Below are positions 1 to 8,800 of a stretch of 64,000 nucleotides of DNA, piece after piece. Within the stretch, counting starts at the first letter, position 1. Every line of letters starts with the position of its first letter. The notes under the pieces are model-generated. The model saw only the letters and a program-made list of their open reading frames with translations. It made no database searches and was not told the DNA's origin. The stretch spans positions 1 through 64,000 of the forward strand of contig NZ_BOPB01000018.1 of the NCBI RefSeq assembly GCF_016863535.1. The letters are read 5' to 3'. This DNA is from Micromonospora lutea. GTDB taxonomy: Bacteria; Actinomycetota; Actinomycetes; Mycobacteriales; Micromonosporaceae. A program made the translations under genes and the position numbers.

Positions 1-1
1 T

Positions 2-1612
2 GAGCGCCGTGACGGTGGCTTCCGGGGTGGTGACCGCCGTGAGGGCGGGTTCCGTGACGGTGAGCGCCGTGACGGTGGCTTCCGGGGTGGCGACCGTCGT
101 GAGGGCGGGTTCCGTGACGGTGAGCGCCGTGAGGGCGGTTTCCGGGGCGGTGACCGCCGGGACGGTGGTTTCCGCGGCAACGATCGCCGCGACAGCGGTG
201 AGCGCCGTGACGGTGGCTTCCGGGGTGGTGACCGTCGTGAGGGTGGCTTCCGCGGCAACGATCGGCGCGACAGCGGCGGTGAGCGCCGTGACGGTGGCTT
301 CCGGGGTGGTGACCGTCGTGAGGGTGGCTTCCGCGACGGTGAGCGCCGGGACGGTGGGTTCCGGGACCGTCGTGAGGGCTCCGGTGGTGAGCGCCGTGAG
401 GGCGGGTTCCGCGATGGCGACCGTCGTGAGGGCGGTTTCCGGGGCGGCGAGCGCCGGGACGGTGGCTTCCGTGGCGACCGGGGCGGCGAGCGTCGTTTCG
501 AGCGGCGTGACGACCGGGACGGATCTGGTTCGGCCGAGGACCGGCGTACGGAGGCGCCGCCGCTTCCTGACGAGATCGTCGCGACCGACCTGGACAAGGA
601 GGTCCGCGCCGAACTGCTGTCGCTGGCGAAGCCGGTCGCGGAGACCGTTGCCCGGCATCTCGTGGCGACCGGGCAGCTGATCGACGAGGACCCCGCCGGG
701 GCGCTGGCGCACGCACTGGCCGCTCGCCGGCTCGCGTCGCGGATCTCCTCGGTTCGGGAAGCTGTCGGCTTGGCTGCCTACCACGCTGGGGAGTGGCAGA
801 CGGCCATCGCCGAGCTGCGGACGTACCACCGGATGAGCGGTACGCAGAGCCACCTCGCGGTGATCGCGGACAGCGAGCGGGCACTCGGTCGACCCGAGCG
901 TGCCATCGACCTGTTCCGGGGCGCCGACCAGGAGAAGCTGGCCCCGGCTGTCGCGATCGAACTGCTGATCGTGGCCGCTGGCGCACGCGGCGACCTCGGA
1001 CAGCGGGACGCGGCCGTGGCGATGCTCCAGGTTCCCGACCTGACCAGCGACGCCGTGCAGCCGTGGACGGCACGGCTGCGGTACGCGTACGCCGACGCTC
1101 TGCTGGCCGTGGGACGTCGCACCGAGGCGCGGGAGTGGTTCTCCCGCGCGGCGGAGGTGGACACCGAGTCCGAGACGGACGCGGCCGAGCGGCTGCTCGA
1201 ACTCGACGGTGTGGTCATCGAGGGCGACGACGAGAACGAGGCGACCGAGGAACTGGCCGCCGGCCCGTCGACCACCGCCGACGGTGACGACCCGGCCGAC
1301 GGCGAGCCGGCATCCGACGAGCCGGCATCCGACGAGCCGGCATCCGACGAGCCGGAGGACGACGCGGCGGAGGACGACGCGGCGGTCGCGGACGAGCACC
1401 TGATCGACGATCAGTCCACCGACGATCACCTGGGCGTCGCGGAGCCCACGGACCAGCACCCGCTGCCCGCTGACGGTGGGCAGGTAGCGGTCGACGGTGA
1501 CGTGGCCGATGCTGTGGCATCGGACAGCGAGGCCGCCCCGGAGCTTGCCGAGCTCGACGCGGATCGTCGCGAGGCGAACGGGACCGACGAGCCGGAGGCC
1601 CGGCAGCGATGA
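2..1612 (+). CDS. TPR-like protein with Arg/Gly decapeptide-repeat N-terminus (5' end off window)
   Basis: The reading frame is open from base 2 and continues into the well-formed protein that ends at 1612, so the gene starts left of the window. The first ~165 residues are a tandem array of a ten-residue unit of the form GGFRGGDRRE, about thirteen full units plus partial ones, rich in Arg, Gly and Asp. A helical domain follows (from about 600) with phrases such as LAAYHAGEWQTAIAELRTYH and ALLAVGRRTEAREWFSRAAE, typical of tetratricopeptide scaffolds. The C-terminal ~110 residues are acidic, with a triplicated EPASD. Family knowledge suggests a cytoplasmic protein-protein interaction role; no enzymatic motif is seen. 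The RGG-like tail could bind RNA or acidic partners (inference). The stop overlaps the next gene (ATGA), implying co-translation. Confidence 0.8.
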   Translation, partial: ERRDGGFRGGDRREGGFRDGERRDGGFRGGDRREGGFRDGERREGGFRGGDRRDGGFRGNDRRDSGERRDGGFRGGDRREGGFRGNDRRDSGGERRDGGFRGGDRREGGFRDGERRDGGFRDRREGSGGERREGGFRDGDRREGGFRGGERRDGGFRGDRGGERRFERRDDRDGSGSAEDRRTEAPPLPDEIVATDLDKEVRAELLSLAKPVAETVARHLVATGQLIDEDPAGALAHALAARRLASRISSVREAVGLAAYHAGEWQTAIAELRTYHRMSGTQSHLAVIADSERALGRPERAIDLFRGADQEKLAPAVAIELLIVAAGARGDLGQRDAAVAMLQVPDLTSDAVQPWTARLRYAYADALLAVGRRTEAREWFSRAAEVDTESETDAAERLLELDGVVIEGDDENEATEELAAGPSTTADGDDPADGEPASDEPASDEPASDEPEDDAAEDDAAVADEHLIDDQSTDDHLGVAEPTDQHPLPADGGQVAVDGDVADAVASDSEAAPELAELDADRREANGTDEPEARQR

Positions 1613-2622
1613 GCGGGGACCGGCTGGTGGACGGTTACGCCCTGGTCGTCTTCGACCTGGACGGGGTGATCTACCTGATCGACCAGCCGATCCCCGGCGC
1701 GGTCGAGACGGTCGCCCGGCTGCACGGCGAGGGCCGAGCGATCGCGTACGCGACGAACAACGCCTCGCGCCGTGCCGCCGACGTGGCCGAACTGCTGACC
1801 GGGATGGGCGTGCCGGCGCGACCGGAGGAGGTGCTCACCAGCGCCGCCGCAGCGGCACAACTGCTGGGTGAGCGCCTACCCGCCGGTGCGCCGGTGCTCG
1901 TGGTGGGAGCCGAGGCGCTCCGGTCCGAGATCAGCGAGGTCGGGCTCAAGCCGGTCACCACGGCCGACGAGGCTCCGGTCGCGGTGATTCAGGGATACGG
2001 CCCGCAGGTGGGCTGGGCCGATCTGGCCGAGGCGGCGGTGGCGGTACGGGCCGGCGCGACCTGGGTGGCCACGAACACCGACCGGACCCTGCCCAGCGGA
2101 CGGGGACCGTTGCCGGGCAATGGCGCACTGGTGGCCGCGCTGACCACCGCGCTCGGCCGGGACCCGGATGAGATCGTCGGTAAGCCGTCGCCGGAACTGT
2201 TCGCCACCGCCGCCCGCCGGGCGGACAGTGGTCGTGCGGTGGTCGTCGGCGATCGGCTGGACACCGACATCGAGGGCGCCAACCGGGCCGGCCTGGACAG
2301 CCTGCTGGTCCTCACCGGTGTCAGTGACGCCGCCGAGTTGCTCGCCACGCCCGCCGAGCGACGACCGACGTACGTCTCGTGGGACCTGACCGGGCTCTTC
2401 GACCCCGAGGGTGTGGTGCGGGTGCCGGCGACGGACGCCGAGCACGGCGGCTGGCAGGTGACCACCGGGAGCGACGGCTGGGAGCTCTCCGGCTCGGGGC
2501 GGGCGCTGGACGCGCTCGCCGCGCTCTGCGCGGTGGCGTGGCGTAGCCACCCGTCCGGCCCGGTCCGACCGACGTCGCCGGAGGCGGTGCGGGCGTTGGA
2601 GCAGCTCGGCCTGGCAGCCTGA
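1609..2622 (+). CDS. HAD superfamily (subclass IIA, NagD-like) phosphatase
   Basis: A 337-residue cytoplasmic hydrolase. The N-terminus carries the HAD motif I VVFDLDGVIYL, with nucleophile and acid Asp at about residues 16 and 18. Motif II lies around ATNNASR, and motif IV is VVGDRLDTDIEGA near residue 205. The IGKPSPELF-like segment (IVGKPSPELF) holds the motif III Lys. This layout is that of the subclass IIA phosphatases that act on small phosphorylated metabolites such as 2-phosphoglycolate, p-nitrophenyl phosphate or nucleotide monophosphates; the substrate cannot be read from the sequence. The ATG start lies in an ATGA overlap with the upstream TPR gene, so the two form an operon. Confidence 0.88.
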   Translation: MSGDRLVDGYALVVFDLDGVIYLIDQPIPGAVETVARLHGEGRAIAYATNNASRRAADVAELLTGMGVPARPEEVLTSAAAAAQLLGERLPAGAPVLVVGAEALRSEISEVGLKPVTTADEAPVAVIQGYGPQVGWADLAEAAVAVRAGATWVATNTDRTLPSGRGPLPGNGALVAALTTALGRDPDEIVGKPSPELFATAARRADSGRAVVVGDRLDTDIEGANRAGLDSLLVLTGVSDAAELLATPAERRPTYVSWDLTGLFDPEGVVRVPATDAEHGGWQVTTGSDGWELSGSGRALDALAALCAVAWRSHPSGPVRPTSPEAVRALEQLGLAA

Positions 2623-2625
2623 CCG

Positions 2626-2964
2626 TCAGAGCAGCTTGCGCAGCTTCATCAGGTCGAACGGGTTCGCCTTGATCGATACGCGGCGGTTGGCGACCGCGCG
2701 GGTGACGTCGAGGTCGCCGCGCACCAGGGCGAGCAGGTCGTCGCTGGTGGTGCTGATGGCGATCTTCGCCTTCGGGTCGTCGCCGTCGGCGAGTTCCACC
2801 AGCCGTCCGCCGGTGATCCGACCGTGGAAGGCGGTCTCCAGATCGGTGATCCGGCAGGCCAGGGTGCGATCCAGATCCACGCGGTCACGGACGGTCTCCG
2901 CGTTGCGTTCGAGCCGGGCGGCCAGATCCTGCAACGCCTGCCGACACTCGTCCACCGTGGCCAC
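2626..2964 (-). CDS. SCP2-like sterol/lipid-carrier-type small protein
   Basis: A 112-residue protein on the opposite strand, convergent with the HAD gene (3 bases between stops). The GTG at 2964 is chosen because GAGGAGG lies just upstream; an upstream in-frame ATG at 3012 would add a low-quality Arg-rich stretch. The core reads as the SCP-2 fold: a helical N-terminus (ALQDLAARLERNAETV), then GRLVELADGD, KAKIAISTTSDDLLALVRGD and a C-terminal VSIKANPFDLMKLRKLL resembling the sterol-carrier signature. Family members bind lipids or form C-terminal domains of alkyl sulfatases. The ligand is unknown. Confidence 0.65.
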   Translation of the reverse strand: MATVDECRQALQDLAARLERNAETVRDRVDLDRTLACRITDLETAFHGRITGGRLVELADGDDPKAKIAISTTSDDLLALVRGDLDVTRAVANRRVSIKANPFDLMKLRKLL

Positions 2965-3075
2965 CGATCGCCTCCTCGCCACACCACGTCGTCTCCCGGC
3001 ACCGTACCGCACAGGGCGGTTCCGGCGGCCCGGTAGCGTGACACCTGCACAGCCGTCGGGCGAAAGGACTCAGGC

Positions 3076-3663
3076 ATGCAGGACGCGTGGCGCGCCTACC
3101 TCGAACTGGCCATGGGCCTGACGGAGGCGCCCCGGAAGAAGGCGCAGGAGGCGGTACGCCGGGCGATGGGATCGACGGGAGCGACCGCGGCCCAACTCCA
3201 GACCCTCGCCGAGGAGTTGCGGTCGACCGGCGCGGCGAACCGTGAGGCCCTGACCAAGTTGGTGCGGTTCGAGGTCGAGCGGGCGCTCGGCGCGGTCGGC
3301 CTGGCCACCGCCGAGGAGGTCGCCGAACTGGACCGCCGGGTGCGCGAGTTGGAACGCCAGCTCCGGTCCGCTGCCGGAATGTCCACCGGCGGGGCCGCGC
3401 CAGGCACCGTGACGACCGCGGAATCCGTCGACACCGGCTCCGTCGGCACGCCACCGACCGCCGCCGCAACTCCACCGACGAAGGCGGTCGCGAAGAAGGC
3501 AGTGGCCAAGAAGGCGGTGGCCAAGAAAGCAGTGGCCAAGAAGGCAGTCGCGAAGAAAGCGGTAGCCAGGAAGACACCCGGCACCGTGGCGCGTACCGAG
3601 GATGCTGCGCCGAGGCCACGTCCGGCGAAGGCCGCACCGCCGCGCCCGGGCGGTGACGCGTGA
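3076..3663 (+). CDS. Phasin-like helical protein with Lys/Ala histone-H1-like tail
   Basis: A 195-residue protein. The first ~100 residues form amphipathic helices ending in a heptad-like stretch (AEELDRRVRELERQL appears as VAELDRRVRELERQ), similar in style to polyhydroxyalkanoate-associated or phasin-like proteins. The C-terminal ~55 residues contain six tandem copies of a KKAVA-type unit, then a Pro/Arg-rich end. Such Lys/Ala repeats resemble histone H1 or the tail of actinobacterial HupB and probably bind nucleic acid (inference). No catalytic motif is visible. It is followed at once by a small ORF and by tlyA, all on the same strand. Confidence 0.7.
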   Translation: MQDAWRAYLELAMGLTEAPRKKAQEAVRRAMGSTGATAAQLQTLAEELRSTGAANREALTKLVRFEVERALGAVGLATAEEVAELDRRVRELERQLRSAAGMSTGGAAPGTVTTAESVDTGSVGTPPTAAATPPTKAVAKKAVAKKAVAKKAVAKKAVAKKAVARKTPGTVARTEDAAPRPRPAKAAPPRPGGDA

Positions 3664-3685
3664 CCCGGCGACGGGACGTGGCGGC

Positions 3686-3907
3686 ATGACCGCCCCACGA
3701 CCTGGACCGCCGCCGGGCCCGCGCCCCGGTCCACCGCCGCAGCGCTGGACCGGCGCGGACGGGGAGGACGACGGCCATCCGGCGGTGGACGCCGCAGTGC
3801 AGGCGATCGCCAACGCCGCGAGCCTCAATCCCGCCGACCAGATCGCCCAGTACGAGGCCGCGTACCAGACGCTGCGGGAGACGCTGACCACCATCGACCA
3901 GGCCTGA
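3686..3907 (+). CDS. Small hypothetical protein upstream of tlyA
   Basis: A 73-residue protein with a Pro-rich N-terminus (PRPGPPPGPRPGPPPQ) and a predicted helical C-terminus (ADQIAQYEAAYQTLRETLTTIDQ). A GTG at 3653 overlapping the upstream stop is an alternative start adding 11 residues; neither start has a strong ribosome-binding site. Its place, 16 bases before tlyA, and its normal GC-rich codon usage support it as a real gene. I do not recognise a function. Confidence 0.6.
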   Translation: MTAPRPGPPPGPRPGPPPQRWTGADGEDDGHPAVDAAVQAIANAASLNPADQIAQYEAAYQTLRETLTTIDQA

Positions 3908-3923
3908 GGAGGCACGTCCGTCC

Positions 3924-4781
3924 ATGGCACGGCGTAACCGGTTGGACGCCGAACTCGTCCGTCGCGGTCTGGCCCGCTCCCGCGAACAGGCGGTCGCGTT
4001 GGTGGAGGCCGGCCGCGTACAGCTGCGTGGGGTGCCGGCCCGCAAGGCCGCCGCGATGGTCGATCCCGCCGATCCGCTGCTCGTCAGCGGTGCCGACCCC
4101 TCCTCGGAGTACGTCTCCCGGGGCGGGCACAAGCTGGCCGGCGCGCTGGCCGCGTTCACCCCCGGTGGGCTGATGGTGCAGGGGCGACGCTGCCTCGACG
4201 CCGGCGCGTCCACCGGCGGCTTCACCGACGTGTTGCTGCGCGCCAACGCCGCCGAGGTGGTCGCCGTGGACGTCGGCTACGGCCAGTTGGCCTGGTCGCT
4301 GCGCACCGATGCCCGGGTACGGGTCTTCGAACGCACCAACGTCCGGACGCTGACCCCCGAGGTGATCGGCGGCCCGGTCGACCTGACCGTCGCCGACCTG
4401 TCGTTCATCTCGTTGCGACTGGTGCTGCCGGCCCTGGCGGCCTGCACCCGGGCTGACGGTGATCTCGCGCTGATGGTGAAGCCGCAGTTCGAGGTGGGTC
4501 GGGAGCGCGTCGGTGCCGGTGGTGTGGTGCGTGACCTGGAACTCCGTGCCCAGGCGGTGCTGGATGTCGCTGCGGCGGCCGCGACGCTGCGGCTGGGGCT
4601 GGCCGATCTCGCGGCCAGCCCGCTGCCGGGGCCGAGCGGCAACGTCGAGTTCTTCGTATGGTTACGCCGGGACGCACCACCGGCCGACCCGCACCGGGTG
4701 CGGGCCGTGGTGACGGCCGGGCCGGGCGGCCCGGTGACGTCCGGCGAGTCGGACGAGGCGACGAGGGAGGTGGCCGGGTGA
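3924..4781 (+). CDS. tlyA: TlyA-family 16S/23S rRNA 2'-O-methyltransferase
   Basis: A 285-residue protein. It begins with an S4 RNA-binding domain (RRNRLDAELVRRGLARSREQ through about residue 60). An FtsJ/RrmJ-type methyltransferase domain follows, with the SAM-binding loop CLDAGASTGGFTDVLL near residues 92-107 and VVAVDVGYGQLAW next to it. In mycobacteria TlyA methylates ribose 2'-OH groups in 16S and 23S rRNA and conditions capreomycin sensitivity; the same activity is inferred here from architecture and synteny. The 3' end overlaps the nadK start (GTG at 4778), as expected for a tightly coupled operon. Confidence 0.92.
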   Translation: MARRNRLDAELVRRGLARSREQAVALVEAGRVQLRGVPARKAAAMVDPADPLLVSGADPSSEYVSRGGHKLAGALAAFTPGGLMVQGRRCLDAGASTGGFTDVLLRANAAEVVAVDVGYGQLAWSLRTDARVRVFERTNVRTLTPEVIGGPVDLTVADLSFISLRLVLPALAACTRADGDLALMVKPQFEVGRERVGAGGVVRDLELRAQAVLDVAAAAATLRLGLADLAASPLPGPSGNVEFFVWLRRDAPPADPHRVRAVVTAGPGGPVTSGESDEATREVAG

Positions 4782-5662
4782 CCCGTACCGCCCTGCTGGT
4801 GACGCACACCGGCCGTCGACGCAGCACCGAACACGCCCGTACGGTCGCCGCGGATCTGATCGCCGCCGGGTTCGAGGTGCGGGTGGTGGCCGAGGAGGCC
4901 GAGGACCTCGACCTGCCGGGCGTGGTGCCGGTGACCGGGCCGGAGACGGCCGAGGGAGCCGAGATCGTCTTCGCGCTCGGTGGGGACGGCACGTTCCTGC
5001 GCGCCGCCGAACTGGCCCGCCCGGCGAAGGTGCCGCTGCTCGGCATCAACCTCGGGAAGGTGGGCTTCCTCGCCGAGGCGGAGATCGGCGACCTCGACGT
5101 GGCGGTCCGCGACGTGGTGAGCCGCAACTACAGCGTCCACGAGCGGCTCACCCTTGACGTGACGGCGGAGTTCGACGGCGGACCGACCATCGAGTCGTGG
5201 GCACTCAACGAAATCAGTGTCGAGAAGGGTGAGCGCGCCCAGATGCTGGAACTGCTCGTCGACGTCGACGGGCGGCCACTGTCCCGGTACGGCTGCGACG
5301 GCGTGGTCTGTGCCACCCCCACCGGTTCGACGGCGTACGCGTTCTCCGGCGGCGGGCCGGTGGTCTGGCCCGAGGTGGAGGCGTTGCTGCTGGTGCCGAT
5401 CAGCGCGCACGCGTTGTTCAGCCGGCCGCTGGTGACGGCCCCCACCTCCACCATCTCGATAACCGTCGACCCGTTCACCACCCTGGCGGTGCTCTGCTGC
5501 GATGGGCGACGGGTCTACGACCTGCCGCCGGGCGCCCGGGTCACCGTGCGGCGAGGCACCCTGCCGGTGCGGATCGTCCGGCTGCGGGACCGATCGTTCA
5601 CCGCGCGTCTGGTGGCCAAGTTCGACCTTCCGGTGCACGGCTGGCGGGGCAACCGTCGCTGA
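4778..5662 (+). CDS. nadK: NAD kinase
   Basis: A 294-residue ATP-dependent NAD kinase making NADP in the cytoplasm. Key motifs are the GGDGT box (ALGGDGTFLRAAEL), the NE motif in WALNEISVEKGER, and the conserved CDGVVCATPTGSTAYAFSGG segment that binds NAD and phosphate. The GTG at 4778 overlaps the tlyA stop; starting further upstream would only read the tlyA coding region in another frame. The order tlyA-nadK-recN matches other actinobacteria, so the assignment is firm. Confidence 0.95.
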   Translation: MTRTALLVTHTGRRRSTEHARTVAADLIAAGFEVRVVAEEAEDLDLPGVVPVTGPETAEGAEIVFALGGDGTFLRAAELARPAKVPLLGINLGKVGFLAEAEIGDLDVAVRDVVSRNYSVHERLTLDVTAEFDGGPTIESWALNEISVEKGERAQMLELLVDVDGRPLSRYGCDGVVCATPTGSTAYAFSGGGPVVWPEVEALLLVPISAHALFSRPLVTAPTSTISITVDPFTTLAVLCCDGRRVYDLPPGARVTVRRGTLPVRIVRLRDRSFTARLVAKFDLPVHGWRGNRR

Positions 5663-5719
5663 CGTCGGCGGTCGCGCCGGCTGGTCAAGTGTCGGGCCAC
5701 GCGTCTACTGTCGGTTGCT

Positions 5720-7477
5720 GTGCTGGAGGAGCTACGCATCACCGGACTGGGCGTCATCGAGGACACGACGTTGCCGCTGACCGGCGGCATGAACGTCATC
5801 ACCGGGGAGACCGGGGCCGGTAAGACGATGGTGGTGACCGGGCTCGGCCTGCTCTTCGGTGGCCGGGCCGACGCCGGTCGGGTACGCGCCGAACCGGGTC
5901 GTGCGGTGGTCGAGGGTCGGCTGCGTCTCGGTGGTCGGGTGGCCGAGACGGTGCACGCCCGGATCACCGACGCCGGAGGTGAGCCCGACGAGGACGGTTG
6001 CGTGCTGTTGAGCCGTACCGTCACGGTGGAGGGTCGGTCCCGAGCCCACCTCGGTGGTCGCGGCATGCCGGTGTCGATGCTCGGTGAGGTCGGTGAGCAG
6101 GTGGTGGCGGTGCACGGCCAGTCCGACCAGTTGCGCCTGCTGCGCCCGGCCGAGCAGCGGGCCGCGCTGGACCGGTTTGCCGGCCCGGAGCACGAGAAGC
6201 TGCTCGACGCGACGCGGGACGCGTTCACCCGCTGGCGTCGGGTGGTCGACGACCTGGCCGACCGGCGGCGTAACGCGCGGGAACGTCACCAGGAGACCGA
6301 CCTGTTGCGGCTGGGCCTTGACGAGATCACCCGGGTGGATCCGCAGCCGGGCGAGGACGACGAGTTGAAGGCGGAGGCGCAGCGGCTGGAGCACGCGGAG
6401 GGTCTGCGTACCGCGGCCCAGCTGGCTCATCAGTGTGTGGCCGGCGGGTTGGAGGCCACCGACGACACGCCGGACGCCTCGACGCTGCTGGGCACCGCCC
6501 GGCGCACGCTGGAGGCGCAGGCCGGCACCGACGCGGCGCTCGGCGAGTTGGCCGTCCGGCTGGAGGAGGCGGCCACGCTGGTCGCCGACGTCTCGGTGGA
6601 GCTGTCCACCTACCTCGCCGGCCTGGACGCCGACCCGGCCCGGTTGCAGGCCCTGTACGAGCGGCGGGCCGCGCTGCGCGCGTTGACCCGCAAGTACGCC
6701 GACGACGTCGACGGAGTGATCGCCTGGGCGGAGCGGGCGCGGACCCGACTGTCCGAGCTGGACACCTCCGACGAACTGCTCGACGAGTTGGATCGGGAGG
6801 CGTCCCGGCTGGCCGGCGAGGTGGCCGAGCTGGCCGGCCGGGTGTCGGTGTCCCGGCAGGAGGCGGCGGCGCGTTTCGCCGAGCAGGTCACCGTCGAGTT
6901 GGCCGGGTTGGCGATGCCGCACGCCCGGATCGAGGTGGCGGTGCTGCCCCGACCCGCTGGCCGGGCCGAACCGACGCTGCCGGTCAACGGGGTCGATGTG
7001 GGCGTCGGGCCCGACGGCGGCGACGAGGTCGAGTTGCGGCTGCTGGCGCACCCCGGTGCGCCGTCCCTGCCGCTGCAACGCGGTGCCTCCGGCGGTGAGC
7101 TGTCCCGGGTGATGCTCGCCATCGAGGTGGTCTTCGCCGGTTCCGGCGGCCCGCCGACGCTGGTCTTCGACGAGGTCGACGCGGGCGTGGGTGGTCAGGC
7201 GGCAGTGGAGATCGGCCGGCGGCTGGCCCGGCTGGCCCGCAGCCACCAGGTCCTGGTGGTGACCCATCTGCCCCAGGTCGCCGCCTTCGCCGACCGGCAC
7301 CTGGTGGTGGCCAAGGACACCGGTGGCGCGGTCACCACCAGTGGGGTGCGGGTGGTGGAGGACACCGAGCGGGCCCGGGAACTCGCCCGGATGCTGGCGG
7401 GTTTGCCGGATTCGGATCTGGGTATCGCTCACGCGGAGGAACTCCTGGCCGTGGCGGCCAGAGAACGGCGGCCCTGA
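5720..7477 (+). CDS. recN: DNA repair protein RecN (SMC-like ATPase)
   Basis: A 585-residue protein of full RecN length. Walker A is GETGAGKTM near residue 31. The HGQSDQLRLL segment follows near 130, a long helical coiled-coil region covers about residues 160-400, the ABC signature is GASGGELSRVML, and Walker B is TLVFDEVDAGVGG. RecN holds broken DNA ends together during recombinational repair. The GTG start is placed directly before LEELRITGLGVIED, the conserved N-terminus. I saw no clear LexA box in the short gap after nadK. Confidence 0.95.
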   Translation: MLEELRITGLGVIEDTTLPLTGGMNVITGETGAGKTMVVTGLGLLFGGRADAGRVRAEPGRAVVEGRLRLGGRVAETVHARITDAGGEPDEDGCVLLSRTVTVEGRSRAHLGGRGMPVSMLGEVGEQVVAVHGQSDQLRLLRPAEQRAALDRFAGPEHEKLLDATRDAFTRWRRVVDDLADRRRNARERHQETDLLRLGLDEITRVDPQPGEDDELKAEAQRLEHAEGLRTAAQLAHQCVAGGLEATDDTPDASTLLGTARRTLEAQAGTDAALGELAVRLEEAATLVADVSVELSTYLAGLDADPARLQALYERRAALRALTRKYADDVDGVIAWAERARTRLSELDTSDELLDELDREASRLAGEVAELAGRVSVSRQEAAARFAEQVTVELAGLAMPHARIEVAVLPRPAGRAEPTLPVNGVDVGVGPDGGDEVELRLLAHPGAPSLPLQRGASGGELSRVMLAIEVVFAGSGGPPTLVFDEVDAGVGGQAAVEIGRRLARLARSHQVLVVTHLPQVAAFADRHLVVAKDTGGAVTTSGVRVVEDTERARELARMLAGLPDSDLGIAHAEELLAVAARERRP

Positions 7478-7594
7478 GGCCGCGATGTGAGCGGAGGCAC
7501 ACCGGCCTTCGCCCAGATGTGTTTCCCTGGGTAGGCGGCCCTGCTCAGGCATGTCGCGACAGATTCGCCTGCCTCACATGCCAGGATGGTCACG

Positions 7595-8773
7595 ATGCGT
7601 CTACCCACGTTGCGCCGGGCCCGGAACGCGGAACCGGGACGAATTCTCGGCACCGCGCGCCTCGACCGCCGTACGAAAAGGCTGGTCGGCCGGCTCCGCC
7701 CCGGTGACATCGCGGTCATCGACCACGTCGACCTGGACCGGGTCGCCGCCGACTCGCTGGTCGCGGTCGGTGTCGGCGCGGTGCTCAACGCCAAGCCGTC
7801 GGTCTCCGGCCGGTACCCCAATCTCGGGCCGGAGGTGCTGATCTCGGCGGGCATTCCGCTGCTCGACGACCTCGGTGAGGGCATCTTCGAGCGGATCCGT
7901 GAGGGCGACACGGTGCGCATCGAGGGCAACACCGTCTACCTGGACGACGATCCGGTGGCGCACGGCAGTCTGCAGGACGCCGAGAGCGTGGCCAAGGCGA
8001 TGACCGATGCCCGGGAGGGTCTGTCGGTGCAGTTGGAGGCCTTCGCCGCCAACACCATGGACTACCTCAAGCAGGAACGCGACCTGCTGCTCGACGGCGT
8101 CGGAGTGCCGGAGATCGCCACCGAGGTGCAGGGCCGGCACTGCCTGATCGTGGTCCGGGGCTACGACTACAAGGCCGACCTGGACGTGCTCCGTCCGTAC
8201 ATCCGCGAGTTCAAGCCGGTGCTGATCGGCGTCGACGGGGGCGCTGACGCCCTGGTCGAGGCGGGCTACACCCCCGATATGATCATCGGCGACATGGATT
8301 CGGTCACCGACGACGTGCTGCGGTGCGGCGCCGAGGTGATCGTGCACGCGTACCCGGACGGGCGGGCGCCGGGGCTGCCCCGGGTCAACGGTCTCGGGGT
8401 GCCGGCGGTGACCTTCCCCGCGGCCGCCACCAGCGAGGACCTCGCCATGCTGCTGGCCGACGAGAAGGGCGCCTCGCTGATCGTCGCGGTGGGTACCCAC
8501 GCCACGCTCGTCGAGTTCCTCGACAAGGGGCGCGGTGGCATGGCGTCGACGTTCCTCACCCGGCTCAAGGTCGGTGGCAAACTGGTGGACGCCAAGGGCG
8601 TCAGCCGGTTGTATCGGCAGAGCATCTCCGGGTCGTCGCTGTTGCTGCTGGTGCTCTCGGCGCTGGCCGCCATGGCCTCAGCGGTGGCCGTCTCCACCAT
8701 CGGCAAGGCTTACCTGGGTGTGGTCTCCGAGTGGTGGGACAATTTCGTGTTCCAGCTCGGCCAGCTCTTCTAG
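7595..8773 (+). CDS. steA: SteA-like cytokinetic-ring protein (thiamine-pyrophosphokinase-like fold)
   Basis: A 392-residue protein. The centre contains a thiamine-pyrophosphokinase-like catalytic segment (GVDGGADALVEAG, then PDMIIGDMDSVTDDVL near residue 230). The C-terminus has one transmembrane helix (SSLLLLVLSALAAMASAVA near 350-370). This is the architecture of SteA, which with SteB supports septal peptidoglycan splitting and cell separation in Corynebacterium; the M. tuberculosis equivalent is Rv1697. An in-frame ATG at 7586 is an alternative start. The downstream gene encodes the partner SteB. Confidence 0.88.
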   Translation: MRLPTLRRARNAEPGRILGTARLDRRTKRLVGRLRPGDIAVIDHVDLDRVAADSLVAVGVGAVLNAKPSVSGRYPNLGPEVLISAGIPLLDDLGEGIFERIREGDTVRIEGNTVYLDDDPVAHGSLQDAESVAKAMTDAREGLSVQLEAFAANTMDYLKQERDLLLDGVGVPEIATEVQGRHCLIVVRGYDYKADLDVLRPYIREFKPVLIGVDGGADALVEAGYTPDMIIGDMDSVTDDVLRCGAEVIVHAYPDGRAPGLPRVNGLGVPAVTFPAAATSEDLAMLLADEKGASLIVAVGTHATLVEFLDKGRGGMASTFLTRLKVGGKLVDAKGVSRLYRQSISGSSLLLLVLSALAAMASAVAVSTIGKAYLGVVSEWWDNFVFQLGQLF

Positions 8774-8800
8774 CTCCCGACCGATCAAGAGGCTTCAAGC

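Noticed and set aside
2885..4246. Long minus-strand open frame opposite the tlyA region
   Set aside because: Arg/Ser/Pro-rich antisense shadow typical of very GC-rich genes; the plus strand has tlyA and its upstream genes with clear motifs.
5663..5719. A LexA-type SOS box before recN
   Set aside because: No gaac-N4-gttc-type palindrome is seen in the short intergenic stretch.
5732..7552. Large minus-strand open frame opposite recN
   Set aside because: Antisense shadow; RecN motifs are unambiguous on the plus strand.
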